DNA of 64,000 nucleotides, from assembly GCF_002435945.1 (NCBI RefSeq), contig NZ_DIXC01000042.1, positions 43,676 to 107,675 on the forward strand, read 5' to 3'. Of the stretch, positions 53,611 through 62,887 are shown piece after piece. Every line of letters starts with the position of its first letter. The first letter of the stretch is position 1. The DNA comes from Mesotoga sp. UBA6090. Its GTDB lineage: Bacteria; Thermotogota; Thermotogae; Petrotogales; Kosmotogaceae. The notes under the pieces were generated by a model. That model was not told where the DNA came from and searched no databases. It was given only the letters and a program-made list of their open reading frames with translations. A program made the position numbers and the translations under genes.

Positions 53611-54207
53611 TTGAGGGTTAAAAAGCAGCAATCTTTCCCAACTATTAGAGTAGCCATTGTTGCCTTTTTTGGACTTTCGGTTTTTCTTCTTGTTTTTTGC
53701 TTTTTTCAGTCTGGGAAGGTGAAGAGTCTTGAAACAAGAATAGCCAACCTTGAAAGGCATCAAGCTGCACTTGAGCTGGAACTTAGTGCAGTTACGGGTG
53801 TTCAGCGAACGATGGGAGTAAATCTCTATTACTACAACGAGCTTCTCGACAGACTTATGAATGGCGAAGTCCTATGCGATACTGAAGCTGTAATACCTGT
53901 TGGGCGAACGATCCCTAATTCCCAGTCGCCCATTAACGATGTTATACGGTTGCTAATAAGAGGAGAGTTGACAAAGGCCGAGGAAGATCTAGGATTCAGA
54001 ACAGAATTTCCCGGGAGGGAACTTCAGTTTCTCGGGGCGAGACTTGAAGGCGGGGTTCTTTTTCTGAAATTCTCCGACCCATCGGGATTTACTTCGGGTG
54101 GATCATGCAGAGTCAATCTCTTGCGAGCTCAGATAGAAAAAACTGCTCTCCAGTTTGAAATGGTTGAGAGCGTTGTGTTTGAACCAGAAAGTATTTTCCA
54201 GCCGTAA
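53611..54207 (+). CDS. Membrane-anchored GerMN-domain protein
   Basis: 198 residues. One N-terminal membrane helix (AIVAFFGLSVFLLVFCFF), a short coiled coil (KVKSLETRIANLERHQAALE), and a C-terminal GerMN-like domain: VNLYYYN, INDVIRLLIRGELTKAEEDL, then RLEGGVLFLKFSDPSGFTSG. GerMN domains occur in spore germination proteins and in envelope proteins of non-sporing bacteria, where the role is unknown. TTG start with GAGAGGTGA upstream. Confidence 0.72.
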   Translation: MRVKKQQSFPTIRVAIVAFFGLSVFLLVFCFFQSGKVKSLETRIANLERHQAALELELSAVTGVQRTMGVNLYYYNELLDRLMNGEVLCDTEAVIPVGRTIPNSQSPINDVIRLLIRGELTKAEEDLGFRTEFPGRELQFLGARLEGGVLFLKFSDPSGFTSGGSCRVNLLRAQIEKTALQFEMVESVVFEPESIFQP

Positions 54208-54262
54208 TGCTTGACTTGGTCCCTTGAAAAGGCAGTTTACTTCATGGTAATGTGCAAGGCAA

Positions 54263-54291
54263 TTGACTTTAACAAATATCCGTGATATAAT
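54263..54291 (+). promoter_or_regulatory. Near-consensus promoter with no gene downstream
   Basis: TTGACT, exactly 17 bases, then TATAAT with an extended TG (TGATATAAT). Predicted transcription start is about 54298, at the base of a terminator hairpin. It is among the best promoter matches in the window. Confidence 0.7.
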
Positions 54292-54298
54292 GTATATT

Positions 54299-54326
54299 AA
54301 GACATCCGAAATGGATGTCTTTTTTC
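54299..54326 (+). terminator. Terminator hairpin directly at the promoter start site
   Basis: AAGACATCC, loop GAAAT, GGATGTCTT, then a T-run. It could end the GerMN gene transcript (92 bases upstream) and would also end transcripts from the promoter at 54263-54291 after about 28 bases. Confidence 0.8.
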
Positions 54327-54464
54327 TTAGTCAGAGTCGAGCTTGTGCTTCTTGCTTACTCAGAGAAAGATCAAGACTATCAGGGCCGCACTTAGAATGT
54401 CTGCGATACCAAGTTCATAAATTTCCCATTTAGCGAGTCCAGTCAAATATTGAAATTCACTAAT

Positions 54465-54990
54465 TTACCTAATCCATTTTGGAATAGAAGCTATTTGAGA
54501 AGCAGTGAATTTCTCTTTCTTGCCGAAAGTTATCCAGACTCTTCCTGGATCTTTTGCCTCAATCTCAATGGAATACAAGCCATCTTTTGTGAGGGCCGAG
54601 TCATGTCTGGCGTAGAGATATGAGTAAGTGTCTCCAAAAAACTCGTACATTATCTCGGGTTCGATGCTCTCCAGCATGAAGCTTTCGTTCACATTTCCGT
54701 CGGGATCATATACAGTAAGCTCAGGTCGAAAACCCTTAGTACTTTCCATGCCCTTAATTTCCTTCGGAACTCCGAAAAGCATATGAAGTTGCATCCCGAT
54801 TGAGCCCTCAAACGTGATCACAATTCTTTCCCCTTCTGAGAGAATGTAGTAGAAGACCTGAGACAAATCTATGTCTCTTACAAGGATGCACCATTCACAA
54901 AGTCGTCAGACGGTAGAAATGTTGGGATGAGAGCGAACGTCGAAGCCGCAAAGATTATTATCATGAGAAGAAGATAACCGACTTTTTCAT
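54465..54990 (-). pseudogene. Exported protein of unknown function with two N-terminal frameshifts
   Basis: The intact part, from about 54885 to the stop at 54465, encodes ~135 residues of a beta-rich domain (LYSIEIEAKDPGRVWITFGK). Upstream, a signal peptide is readable only by shifting frame twice: ATG 54990 with GGGGG site (MKKSVIFF), then LMIIIFAASTFALIPTFLPS, then VRDIDLSQVFYYILSE. The shifts lie near 54970 and 54885. The protein was probably secreted, about 175 residues. No family recognised. Confidence 0.6.
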
Positions 54991-55276
54991 CAAAGGCCCC
55001 CTAATTGGAATCAATATAAATTAGCCTATCAGTTAGATGGGCTTTTTTGATCTTTTGAAGATACTAGAAACTGCACTGAAGTGAAGTAACAGCAGTGCTC
55101 AGCAAAAAATAAAGGATGCTTTTCCTTCTAAATGGCGCTACAGGACAGTTCTTCTAAGGTTCGAAATCATCCGGGAAGATTCGAGATCTACTTATTCCGA
55201 TAGTACGAAAGTTGATCACTCACAAATACTGAAGTTACAAGTGTCATTGTGTACAGCCAATTAGTCACTGGATCAG

Positions 55277-56620
55277 CTAGAATACTCTCTCAAAGGAGAG
55301 TATCTCAAGAGAGTAATCTCTCTCGTACGATCTCATTGCTCTGGAATCCATTTCGATCTCTCCGACCTGATTGTCAAATGGATCGGATCTGTAGAATTTC
55401 TTCGCTGGTATCAGCGGCGACATGAAAGCAGAATTCGAAATCATTCTGAATGCGTCTAGGTTGCCAAAATAGAACTCCTTGTAGGCCGGAATGTCTTTCC
55501 TGGAGCCCCCAAATGAGCAGTCCACAGGTATCCAGCCAAAGGGCTCTAGCCAGATCAGGGCCCAATCGTGAGGACTTGCCCCCTTGGGAGCTGCAAACCA
55601 TCCAGACTGCCATCTTGCCGGAATGCCCTTAATTCTGCAAAGCGTTATGAATAAGAGGGCTTTCACTCCACAGTCTCCTCTAAGGTTAATGGCGGCGAAT
55701 TCAGAGAGGTTTGGATAAAGCGCATATTCGCTCATGAAAGTATACTTGACGTTTTCGCATATCCAGTTGTAGAAACTCTTTGCTATGAAATAGGCATTAG
55801 TTTCACCCCCGGCAATCTCCTTTGCCAGAGCTTTCATTAGGGGCGAAAAGACAATATGTGGAGCCTTTTCGCCTAAATAGCTTTGAAATCTCTTGCGGTC
55901 GGGTTCGGTACATTCATAGGGATTAATTGAAGATGAGATTTCTGAAATCTCATATTCGAAATTGACACTGAACAATGTGTCATGCTTTGAATCTGCTTCC
56001 ATATACACGGTTCTTTGGGGATAGGCATCTGGAGACAAGAAACAGCTGTGGCTTGTCCTGATAATTTTGGTTGAAGATACTTGATCACCAATTCTGGACA
56101 CCGGAAGCCAGCAGCGAAAGGAACTATCCTCAGAGCTTCGGACTGCGATCGACGACCTTGCATTGATTTTATACTTAGCGGGTCGTCTGTCGCTTATTAG
56201 CCTGTCTATCTCTCTGTGAAGAGAGGCTCTGGTTTCTTCCCTGTCAGTATCTTTCTTTTTCAATCTGTTTTCGTATTCGTGCATTACAAAGAGAAGGTTT
56301 TTGTCGAATCTTCTTTCGAAACGTTCTTCACCATCGAAGACAATTGAGTCAAGCTTCTTCTCATCACTCAGGGAATCAAACTCCTCTCTTGAGAAGTCTA
56401 CGAAAATGTCTGAGAGAACATCAAAAGCCTTCTCTGATGTGTACGGGTAATTGTCTTTAAGCCTGAGAATTCTCTCTTTCTCCCACAAGAGTCTTTTTTC
56501 CACTAATGAGGGAAGATAGTCTCCGAGTTGATGCTCAATCTCCTCTAAAGCGCCCTTGTAGTCTCCAGTTGATTCGAAATAGCTAATCCTTTCCGGAAGC
56601 TGTGCTGCCAGAAACTCCAT
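55277..56620 (-). CDS. Transglutaminase-like cysteine peptidase-fold protein
   Basis: 447 residues without a signal peptide. The N-terminal ~170 residues are helical and charged. The C-terminal half has the transglutaminase-like core: AKSFYNWICENVKYTF, catalytic Cys in NLRGDCGVKALLFITLCRIK, His in ASPHDWALIWLEPFG and Asp in WIPVDCSFGG. Intracellular bacterial members are mostly proteases or amidases of unknown targets. ATG 56620 has GGGAGGGG 5 bases upstream; the longer start at 56656 lacks one. Confidence 0.82.
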   Translation of the reverse strand: MEFLAAQLPERISYFESTGDYKGALEEIEHQLGDYLPSLVEKRLLWEKERILRLKDNYPYTSEKAFDVLSDIFVDFSREEFDSLSDEKKLDSIVFDGEERFERRFDKNLLFVMHEYENRLKKKDTDREETRASLHREIDRLISDRRPAKYKINARSSIAVRSSEDSSFRCWLPVSRIGDQVSSTKIIRTSHSCFLSPDAYPQRTVYMEADSKHDTLFSVNFEYEISEISSSINPYECTEPDRKRFQSYLGEKAPHIVFSPLMKALAKEIAGGETNAYFIAKSFYNWICENVKYTFMSEYALYPNLSEFAAINLRGDCGVKALLFITLCRIKGIPARWQSGWFAAPKGASPHDWALIWLEPFGWIPVDCSFGGSRKDIPAYKEFYFGNLDAFRMISNSAFMSPLIPAKKFYRSDPFDNQVGEIEMDSRAMRSYERDYSLEILSFERVF

Positions 56621-56691
56621 GTCTACCCCTCCCATGCCCATTCTAATCTGACTCAAGTCGATTATAGCAGCAGGAGAGATTTAGAAAAAAG

Positions 56692-56722
56692 GCGGCCTCT
56701 TCTTCGAGGCCGCTATTCTTTT
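56692..56722 (-). terminator. Hairpin terminator upstream of the transglutaminase-like gene
   Basis: GCGGCCTC with GAGGCCGC and a 6-base loop. On the minus strand it is followed by CTTTTTTCT, so it points the same way as the transglutaminase-like gene and lies ~70 bases above its start. It may be an attenuator or end an upstream minus-strand transcript. Confidence 0.65.
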
Positions 56723-57062
56723 GAGATATAAGGGGTGGAATTTTCTCCATTGAATAGTGTGGAGCAAATCTATGCCAAAATGACCTGATGTATCTTTTTT
56801 CCTTTCGAACAGTTCTGTACAATCCTTATTGTAAGCTTCACAGAATTTCCAATGTCAAATTTGATTTATTATCCTTTCCCGTACCCAGAAACCGGACCAT
56901 AAAAACCATAACAGTTCAACCATCAATTCGGAGTAGGAAATGAAGGAGAATTATAAACTAAGAAACATGAACTCTTTGCCATATAATCTGAGTTATGGTG
57001 ATGGTTTTTTGTGGTCGATCGTGCGAAGGGTTGATCAATAATCTCTTAGTTCAGGGGGTGCA
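56723..57062. other. Intergenic region, nothing assigned
   Basis: About 340 AT-rich bases between divergent genes. It must hold promoters for both but I see no strong consensus match, repeat or small ORF. Confidence 0.4.
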
Positions 57063-57536
57063 ATGATGGCTGAAGTCGCTTTAAACAAGACTGTTCCGGA
57101 TTTCTCGTTGCTCGACCAAAATGGGAAAGAAGTGTCTTTATCAAAGTTTTCCGGCAAACGAGTCGTGCTGTATTTCTATCCCAAGGATAATACCTCCGGG
57201 TGCACTCTTGAGGCAGAAGGTTTTAGGGATCTGAAGGACGAGTTTGCAGATAAGAACACAGTTATCATTGGAGTTAGCAAAGATACTCAGAAATCGCATG
57301 CAGGCTTCTCACTTAAGCTTGATCTGAACTTTTCTATACTGAGCGATAAGAACGGAGAGATTCATCAGATGTTCGATGTAATTAAGCCGAAAAAGATGTA
57401 TGGCCGTGAATACTTGGGAACTGAGAGATCCACATTCATTATTGATGAGAAGGGAATTCTAATCAAAGAGTACAGAGGTGTCAAGGCGAAAGGTCACGCA
57501 GAAGAGGTCCTTGAATTCATCAGCAATCTGAAGTAA
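57063..57536 (+). CDS. bcp: Thioredoxin-dependent thiol peroxidase (Bcp/PrxQ)
   Basis: 157 residues. Peroxiredoxin Q signature with peroxidatic cysteine in FYPKDNTSGCTLEAEGFRD; the resolving cysteine five residues later in classic PrxQ is absent (Gly at that place), so it is a one-cysteine variant. ERSTFIIDEKG is conserved. Reduces peroxides with thioredoxin. ATG 57063 (or 57066) with GGGGGTG upstream. With the Prx6-like gene decayed at 31888, this is the only intact peroxiredoxin here. Confidence 0.92.
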   Translation: MMAEVALNKTVPDFSLLDQNGKEVSLSKFSGKRVVLYFYPKDNTSGCTLEAEGFRDLKDEFADKNTVIIGVSKDTQKSHAGFSLKLDLNFSILSDKNGEIHQMFDVIKPKKMYGREYLGTERSTFIIDEKGILIKEYRGVKAKGHAEEVLEFISNLK

Positions 57537-57537
57537 C

Positions 57538-58430
57538 TTAGAGAGCAAATTCATAGAATACCTTTGTCTGCGCTTTCTCAAATCCCTCTTCAATATAGAG
57601 AGAAAGGGCCTTTTCGTTTTTTGAGTTTACTGAAAGGACACTTTCGAGGCCCAAGTCAAGAGAAAGAAGTAATACCTTTCTTAACAAGAGTCTTCCATAG
57701 CCCTGCCTCTGAAAACTAGGTTATACTGCCAAAGGGCCTATCTCGAGAAGTCCATCCTCACTCATTTGCGAGAAGAACATACCAATTGGCTTGTTAACTT
57801 TGATCAGAAGTTGTATACCCGAGCTCGGGATGTTACTTCTCAAGATAAATCTTCTCAACCACTCTTGATCGATATCTAGATGACCGGCTATTTAAGCGAA
57901 AGCCGAGTTGATTATATTGCAGTAGATTTCCCCGTGAGTCCCAGTCTCAGGATCGAAATCTATGAAATGGATTTCCTAGGGAATTTCTAGAGAGAGTTTC
58001 TCTCGTTTTCTCTTCAAGATAAAAGAGTACCATTCTAAAGAGAAACCGATTTCCTCAAGGATTCTTTGAATAGGTTGCTCAGGTGAGACGAAGAGATAGA
58101 CCTCATCGATTTCGGATATCATATCTTTCATGGCTCCTAGTAGAGATCTGTAGGCTTCCACATGTGAAGTTACAGAATGAAAGATCATGAATCTTCCCCT
58201 TCTCGCCTTTCTTTAGTGCTCTTCAAGTATTAGTGAAGCTGCTCCGAGAGACTTCCGTCTTCCCTCGAAAGTATTACAGGAGGTTGATCCTCATCTGCGA
58301 CAAACTCAGCAGATGCAAGATATGAATCATCGTGTTAGGGGCCGAACACCCGGCAGTACTCAATGAACTCTCTCAGATCTGAGCTTTCTATCTTCTTAAT
58401 CAAACACAATAGAGATCTCCTGGATCTAAA
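57538..58430 (-). pseudogene. Decayed GNAT acetyltransferase
   Basis: One minus-strand frame from about 58240 to TAA 57538-57540 reads continuously as a GNAT-type protein but contains four stops (+ coordinates 58213-58215, 57976-57978, 57892-57894, 57721-57723). A frameshift near 58244 joins it to more upstream coding-like sequence with another stop at 58335. The acetyl-CoA site is visible as SFQRQGYGRLLLRKVL, followed by VNSKNEKALSLYIEEGFEKA. The 70-residue ORF at 57976-58188 is one fragment. The upper boundary is approximate. Confidence 0.78.
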
Positions 58431-58671
58431 TGTTACACAAGAAAACAGAGGAATCGAATCATATTGCGACTCCTTGAATTTAGTTCAACTTCAACTTGAG
58501 AGCCTCTTTTCGAGCTAAACATTTTTTGCTATCTCGTATGCAATGCTTTCCGGTCCTGATAAATGCGTTACATTAAAGTTCAACCCCATCAGTGCGCAAT
58601 TAAAGGCGAGGCAAGACAAGAAGTGTATAATTATTGTACACAGAACATCAGTAACTTGAGGTGGTGATTTT

Positions 58672-59019
58672 ATGGGTTTTGCTGTTAGGAGAAGCAAAAG
58701 GCCCAGAATAGGACACATTAGAAACAACTTCATAAGAGCATCGGTTCTCTTTGCAATAGTAACACCTGCGTCGATTTACGGAATTGCGGCTTTTTTTGGT
58801 GCTGGAGACAGACTTAGCGGTTTTGGATGGCTCTTAGTAATATTGATAGCCTTCTGGGTTCTGGTAGGAGCAATTTGGATTCTCTCCCTGAAGGCCTATA
58901 TGGAGGCTCGTAAACAAATCAGGAAGAACCAAAGCGGTTTCAGAAGCAGAAACCTGAAGCCAGCGGGAATGATTTTCAATAGATCTCAGGTTAGTCCCAT
59001 AAGAATGAAATCAACCTGA
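58672..59019 (+). CDS. Small membrane protein of unknown function
   Basis: 115 residues: a basic N terminus (VRRSKRPRIGHIRNNF), two membrane helices (ASVLFAIVTPASIYGIAAFF and WLLVILIAFWVLVGAIWILS) and a basic C-terminal tail. ATG with GAGGTGG upstream and TGTATAAT at 58624-58631 as a likely -10. It overlaps the convergent esterase gene end by 9 bases. No family recognised. Confidence 0.72.
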   Translation: MGFAVRRSKRPRIGHIRNNFIRASVLFAIVTPASIYGIAAFFGAGDRLSGFGWLLVILIAFWVLVGAIWILSLKAYMEARKQIRKNQSGFRSRNLKPAGMIFNRSQVSPIRMKST

Positions 59020-59676
59020 CTTCCGATTGCTCATAAACCATTCATACAGTTCGGGATCCGAGTAAGTTTCTGTCCAAGAATCGTGACCGGCTTCAGGATA
59101 TATCTTGAGCATAGGCTTTCCTCCGGCATCTTTCAGTGTTCTAATAAGTGTCCTGCTTTCTTCGACTGAAACTATGTTGTCCTTTCCGCCATGGAAGGCC
59201 CAAATAGGTAAATCCTTGATTTCTAGCACTCTCTCCGGGAAGCCCAGGATTCCCAGGCCACCCCCGCAAACCGGTGCTATTGCCGCAAAGAGATCCGGAT
59301 ACTCCACAGCCATGTGCCAGGTTCCAAACCCTCCCATTGAAAGTCCTGTGAGGTACATCTTAGAAGTGTCGACTCTATACTGTTTTACGACAGTATCCAG
59401 CAGGAATTTCAGATCTTGAAGTCTGTTAAGCCACCAGTCATTCTCCGGACATTGTGGTGAGATCGTAATGAATGGAAAATCAGCCATCTCACTCACAATC
59501 CTGGGGATTCCATGTTTTCTAAGCAGTTGCAGATTGTCGCCTCTCTCGCCAGCGCCATGAAGAAAAAGTATCAGAGGCCAGTCGGCTTCTTCTGAGGCGT
59601 ACTGCCTAGGGAGCGAGAGGAAGTAGTCTAGCTTCCTGTTCAGCGAGTAAACAATTCTTGATGAATGAAGTTCCAT
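59011..59676 (-). CDS. Alpha/beta hydrolase, prolyl-oligopeptidase/carboxylesterase type
   Basis: 221 residues. Oxyanion FLHGAGERGDN, nucleophile Ser in YLTGLSMGGFGTWHMA, acid in AFHGGKDNIVSVEESR and His in YPEAGHDSW. The fold matches phospholipase/carboxylesterase-like esterases, often acting on short acyl or feruloyl esters. Cytoplasmic, with no signal peptide. ATG with GAAGGAGGTG upstream. Confidence 0.86.
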   Translation of the reverse strand: MELHSSRIVYSLNRKLDYFLSLPRQYASEEADWPLILFLHGAGERGDNLQLLRKHGIPRIVSEMADFPFITISPQCPENDWWLNRLQDLKFLLDTVVKQYRVDTSKMYLTGLSMGGFGTWHMAVEYPDLFAAIAPVCGGGLGILGFPERVLEIKDLPIWAFHGGKDNIVSVEESRTLIRTLKDAGGKPMLKIYPEAGHDSWTETYSDPELYEWFMSNRKSG

Positions 59677-60024
59677 AGACGCACCTCCTTCACAATCTTC
59701 ATTCTACAGCATAGCATTAGGAATTGAAAATTCCTTACTCCAGTCATAGTGGGGAATCATCTCTTAAGACGGTAAATAGTCGTTACTTCTAGACTAAGTC
59801 AACTTCATCAAACACCGGTTCAAGTGTTCCTTCTCAAGTCCGCCGAGCCCTTATCCTTAGTCAGTTAAGTATGTCTCTACATCGAGAAGTATTTTGGCTC
59901 TCCTTTCTGAATCAACAAAGATTCTCTTTGGAAATTTGCAGATGCTAATTCACCTTGTGAACCTGCTTGCAGGACTTTTTAGCCTGTTAATGCGCTTTTA
60001 TTATCAAGAAGTTCAGAATTATCC
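59677..60024. other. Intergenic region, nothing assigned
   Basis: About 350 bases below the nagA stop; no convincing gene, hairpin or repeat seen. Confidence 0.4.
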
Positions 60025-61137
60025 TCAACCTTCTCTTGCTCTAAAGACTGACTGTCCTGCCAGAATCGTTTCCTCTACTTCCAGTTCTCTGTTAAGTAGT
60101 ACAAGATCAGCAACGAATCCCTCTTTGAATCTGCCTCTGTTGTGTATTCCAAGATTTTGAAGAGCGTTATATGAGGTCACTTTAGCCAGTTCTTGAAGAC
60201 TACAGCCAGTCCAACTGTGAAAGTTATTGGCGGCCTTTTCCATAGTGAGAGTGCTTCCTGCAAGAGTTCCATCTTCAAGTGTTGCCACATTGCCTTTGAC
60301 TTTCACTTTAAGCCCCCCGAGATCATAGATTCCATCATTGAGACCGGTTGCGTCAAGAGAGTCAGTAACCAAGATAATTGCTTCACTGCCACGTATTTTG
60401 TGGGCCATCTGGACAAACTCCGGCGCAGTGTGAATTCCATCTACTATCATCTCCAGCTTCATAGGTAATAAGAAACCTGCCCCAACACAACCTATCTCTC
60501 TGTGGTGAAGAACATTCATACCGTTAGGAAAGTGAGTCATCCTACCACAACCAGACTCATAAGCTTCTTTGATTTGAGAATAAGTAGCATCTGTGTGTCC
60601 AATTGAGACAAAAATCTCATTCTTGAATATTTCGGGAAGGACCTCTAGAAAGCCCTCGATCTCTGGAGCCATTGTTATCAGTACGACGATATCGGAAAGC
60701 ACTGATCTGAGCTCCTTGATTGTTGCTGGTCTGATTACTGAGGGATTCTGAGCCCCTTTCTTCTTAGGGTTAATATATGGTCCCTCGTAGTGCACTCCAC
60801 GAACGGCCGTTCTGGGTCTTTCACTCACATAGTTTGAGACAAGGTCAGCCACTCTCTTCATTTCATTTGAGTCGGCGGAGACTGTCGTGGGAATTAGAGA
60901 AGTTACACCGTGAGTCTCAACGAATTCCTCCCACCTTTCAAGATCTCCTGTATTCATTGTCATACAGTTAATTCCAACTGCACCATGCGAATGTGTATCG
61001 ACAAAGCCAGGCATAGCTATTGAGCTGAATTCTCCGCCCGTCTTTGCAACTGATTCAATTTTGCTTCCAGATATTCTGATATTTGCAGTGTATTCCCCAT
61101 CTACTGGATCAACAACAAGAACCCTTTCCAGTTCCAT
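60025..61137 (-). CDS. nagA: N-acetylglucosamine-6-phosphate deacetylase
   Basis: 370 residues, amidohydrolase fold. Metal site residues appear in GFVDTHSHGAVG, GVHYEGPYINPKKKGAQNP, SIGHTDATYSQIKEA, RMTHFPNGMNVLHHREIG, and catalytic Asp in LVTDSLDATGLNDGIYDLGG. It deacetylates GlcNAc-6-P in amino-sugar catabolism or cell-wall recycling. ATG with GGGAG upstream. No nagB or transporter is adjacent. Confidence 0.92.
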   Translation of the reverse strand: MELERVLVVDPVDGEYTANIRISGSKIESVAKTGGEFSSIAMPGFVDTHSHGAVGINCMTMNTGDLERWEEFVETHGVTSLIPTTVSADSNEMKRVADLVSNYVSERPRTAVRGVHYEGPYINPKKKGAQNPSVIRPATIKELRSVLSDIVVLITMAPEIEGFLEVLPEIFKNEIFVSIGHTDATYSQIKEAYESGCGRMTHFPNGMNVLHHREIGCVGAGFLLPMKLEMIVDGIHTAPEFVQMAHKIRGSEAIILVTDSLDATGLNDGIYDLGGLKVKVKGNVATLEDGTLAGSTLTMEKAANNFHSWTGCSLQELAKVTSYNALQNLGIHNRGRFKEGFVADLVLLNRELEVEETILAGQSVFRAREG

Positions 61138-62659
61138 TCACTTCATCTCCCTTCATGACTCAATTATTACATCTATTAGGAGTGATCTGGGCAATCTAAG
61201 AGCAAAATGAATAGGTCGTGATAGCTGGCAGGGGCAAACAGAAACTGGTTCTCCGTTGATGGTTCTCCAAAAGAATCCGAAGGTCGCTTGCTAAGAGACG
61301 CTTAACGCTGGAGATCCGCTTCTTAGGAAACGCTGCGCGCTGTGAAGAGCCGTCCTTGGTCCTTCGTCCAAAACCATGAATACGTCCTTCGAAAGAGCAG
61401 TTGCAAGCTCTGGCAAAAAGACTAAAATTCCGTCTCGAAAGCGGATAAAAGAGCTCTTCAAGGCTTTTCAAGATCCCAGATCCTTACTTGCCCTCTTTGT
61501 TTTCCCGTTCTCTCTACTCTCTGAATTAATGGTCTGACCAAGAAAGAAAAAGTGATTTTTGCTCTGGAACGAAGAACAGGTTCATGATTTGGGAAGATAG
61601 ACGAAGGACGGTTTCTCAGCAGCGTTCAGCGGGTTTTTGTTTTTAAGCGTACAGCGGTTCTTTGGACCGAGATGCTGAATCAAGTTCAGCATGACAGCGG
61701 AATTATGATCGGGTCTTGGGTCTAGGGTCTGGCGAACAAAAGCGGCTCTGAAAAATCAGCGGCGGATCGTTGATCGTCAACGTGGTTTTAGCAGCGATCA
61801 ATTGCAAGCTGCTTCTTTGGCCGACGTAGTCGGAACTGGCCTACGTCAGCAGACTGGCTTCTTCTTTCTCTTTTTCTTGTAGCGAAGCTCTCGACTTGTC
61901 TTATGTAAGTAAAGAGATGCTGAATCAAGTTCGGATGACTGGATTAAGATGAGTGTATAGAGTGTAGGATTTAGCAAACAGACGCGATTGACCAATTCGC
62001 TGTTGCCAGCGTTCCCGAGGAACTCATCCCGGTCGATCCGGGATCTGGTCCTTGATCTTTCGAAGGACTTGGCTTATCTTGCATCCCCTGCCTCTCTTAT
62101 TCTAACAAACAACGAAGGACCAAGGAGGATTTATCCTTCAGATGACAAGATGTGACATTTTTGGAATAACCAAACGCTTGCCAGATGGTATAGACATACG
62201 GAGTTCCTTACTTCATCATCCCGAATTTATTTCGGGAACTGGGCATTTGAGAAACGTTGTAGGGGGTTGCAGGCTACTTACCGGTAGGAAAGAGCCAGAG
62301 AAGCTGTTCTCCGTTGCCGATAAGACCACATCCCCGGATCCATACACGCTCCTTCCACCCGGTGTTATTAACCCGTACTTCTTAACCCGTTCTTTTCACC
62401 CGATACTTTGTTCCCCGCGAAGCGGGCCTTGTGGCTCTGAGAAGGCTTCCTTTTCGGGCGAACAGCCGTTCGCCCCTACAGAAGAATCGCAGCATCGTCT
62501 GACATTGTCATCCGTACTGCCCTGTATGGTATCTCGTTCTTCCAGGTCTTCTCGGAGAGCGGCGGACCGGTAACGGCTAACGGTTTTTCAGCCCTGCTCT
62601 CAGTGAGACTAATCTGCCGTAGCAGAGAAACGGCCATCACTTTCCACAGAGTCTGCAAT
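61138..62659. repeat. Palindrome-rich gene-free region
   Basis: About 1.5 kb without a credible gene. It is a mosaic of short imperfect palindromes: GCTGAATCAAGTTCAGC at 61674-61690 with a degenerate second copy near 61919, ATCCCGG/CCGGGAT near 62027-62045, CCCGAATTTATTTCGGG near 62219-62236, CCCGC/GCGGG near 62416-62428, and GGGCGAAC/GTTCGCCC near 62456-62475. Frames through it are repeat translations. Such elements resemble REP-like intergenic repeats. Confidence 0.6.
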
Positions 62660-62703
62660 AAAAAACTGAAGACCCTTTGGAAAGTTATGGAACGGGTCTT
62701 CAG
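62660..62703 (-). terminator. Terminator of the micro-ORF operon
   Basis: On the minus strand CTGAAGACCC, an 18-base loop, GGGTCTTCAG and then TTTTTT. It lies ~60 bases past the last micro-ORF. Confidence 0.8.
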
Positions 62704-62764
62704 CTATTTGGCGTGCACTGTATTTCCTAGTTGCCAAAACAAATTTGATCGCCTCTCCTTCTTT

Positions 62765-62863
62765 TCAGTTGTGGATAGAGGCCATGTATCTCTTCAAAGC
62801 GTCGCTCTTCATCTTCTCTATATATCTATCCACATCTGCTAGATTTCCTCTTCTCTTTTTCAT
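62765..62863 (-). CDS. Micro-ORF 5, 32-residue basic peptide
   Basis: ATG 62863 with AAGGAGGTGAGATC upstream. The peptide starts MKKRRGNLADVDRYIEKMK and ends SIHN. It shares the basic MKKR start and the (I/V)DR-x-(I/V) core with micro-ORFs 3 and 4 but not the PRF ending. It has no Cys or hydrophobic segment and is predicted helical. Last of five. Confidence 0.66.
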   Translation of the reverse strand: MKKRRGNLADVDRYIEKMKSDALKRYMASIHN

Positions 62864-62887
62864 GATCTCACCTCCTTATCTCTGGAG

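Noticed and set aside
58515..58733. 72-residue minus-strand ORF before the small membrane protein
   Set aside because: Overlaps the start region and promoter of the plus-strand gene, with no ribosome site; its hydrophobic segment is the reverse of coding and intergenic sequence.
62142..62573. 143-residue plus-strand ORF
   Set aside because: It runs through several palindromic repeats and its protein is just their translation; no ribosome site.
61138..62659. CRISPR array in the repeat-rich region
   Set aside because: Repeats differ in sequence and spacing and are palindromic; no regular direct repeat-spacer pattern and no cas genes.
62741..62764. Sixth micro-ORF after micro-ORF 5
   Set aside because: An AAGGAGAGG ribosome-like site is present on the minus strand, but the nearest start is a TTG 12 bases on, giving 12 codons without similarity to the others.
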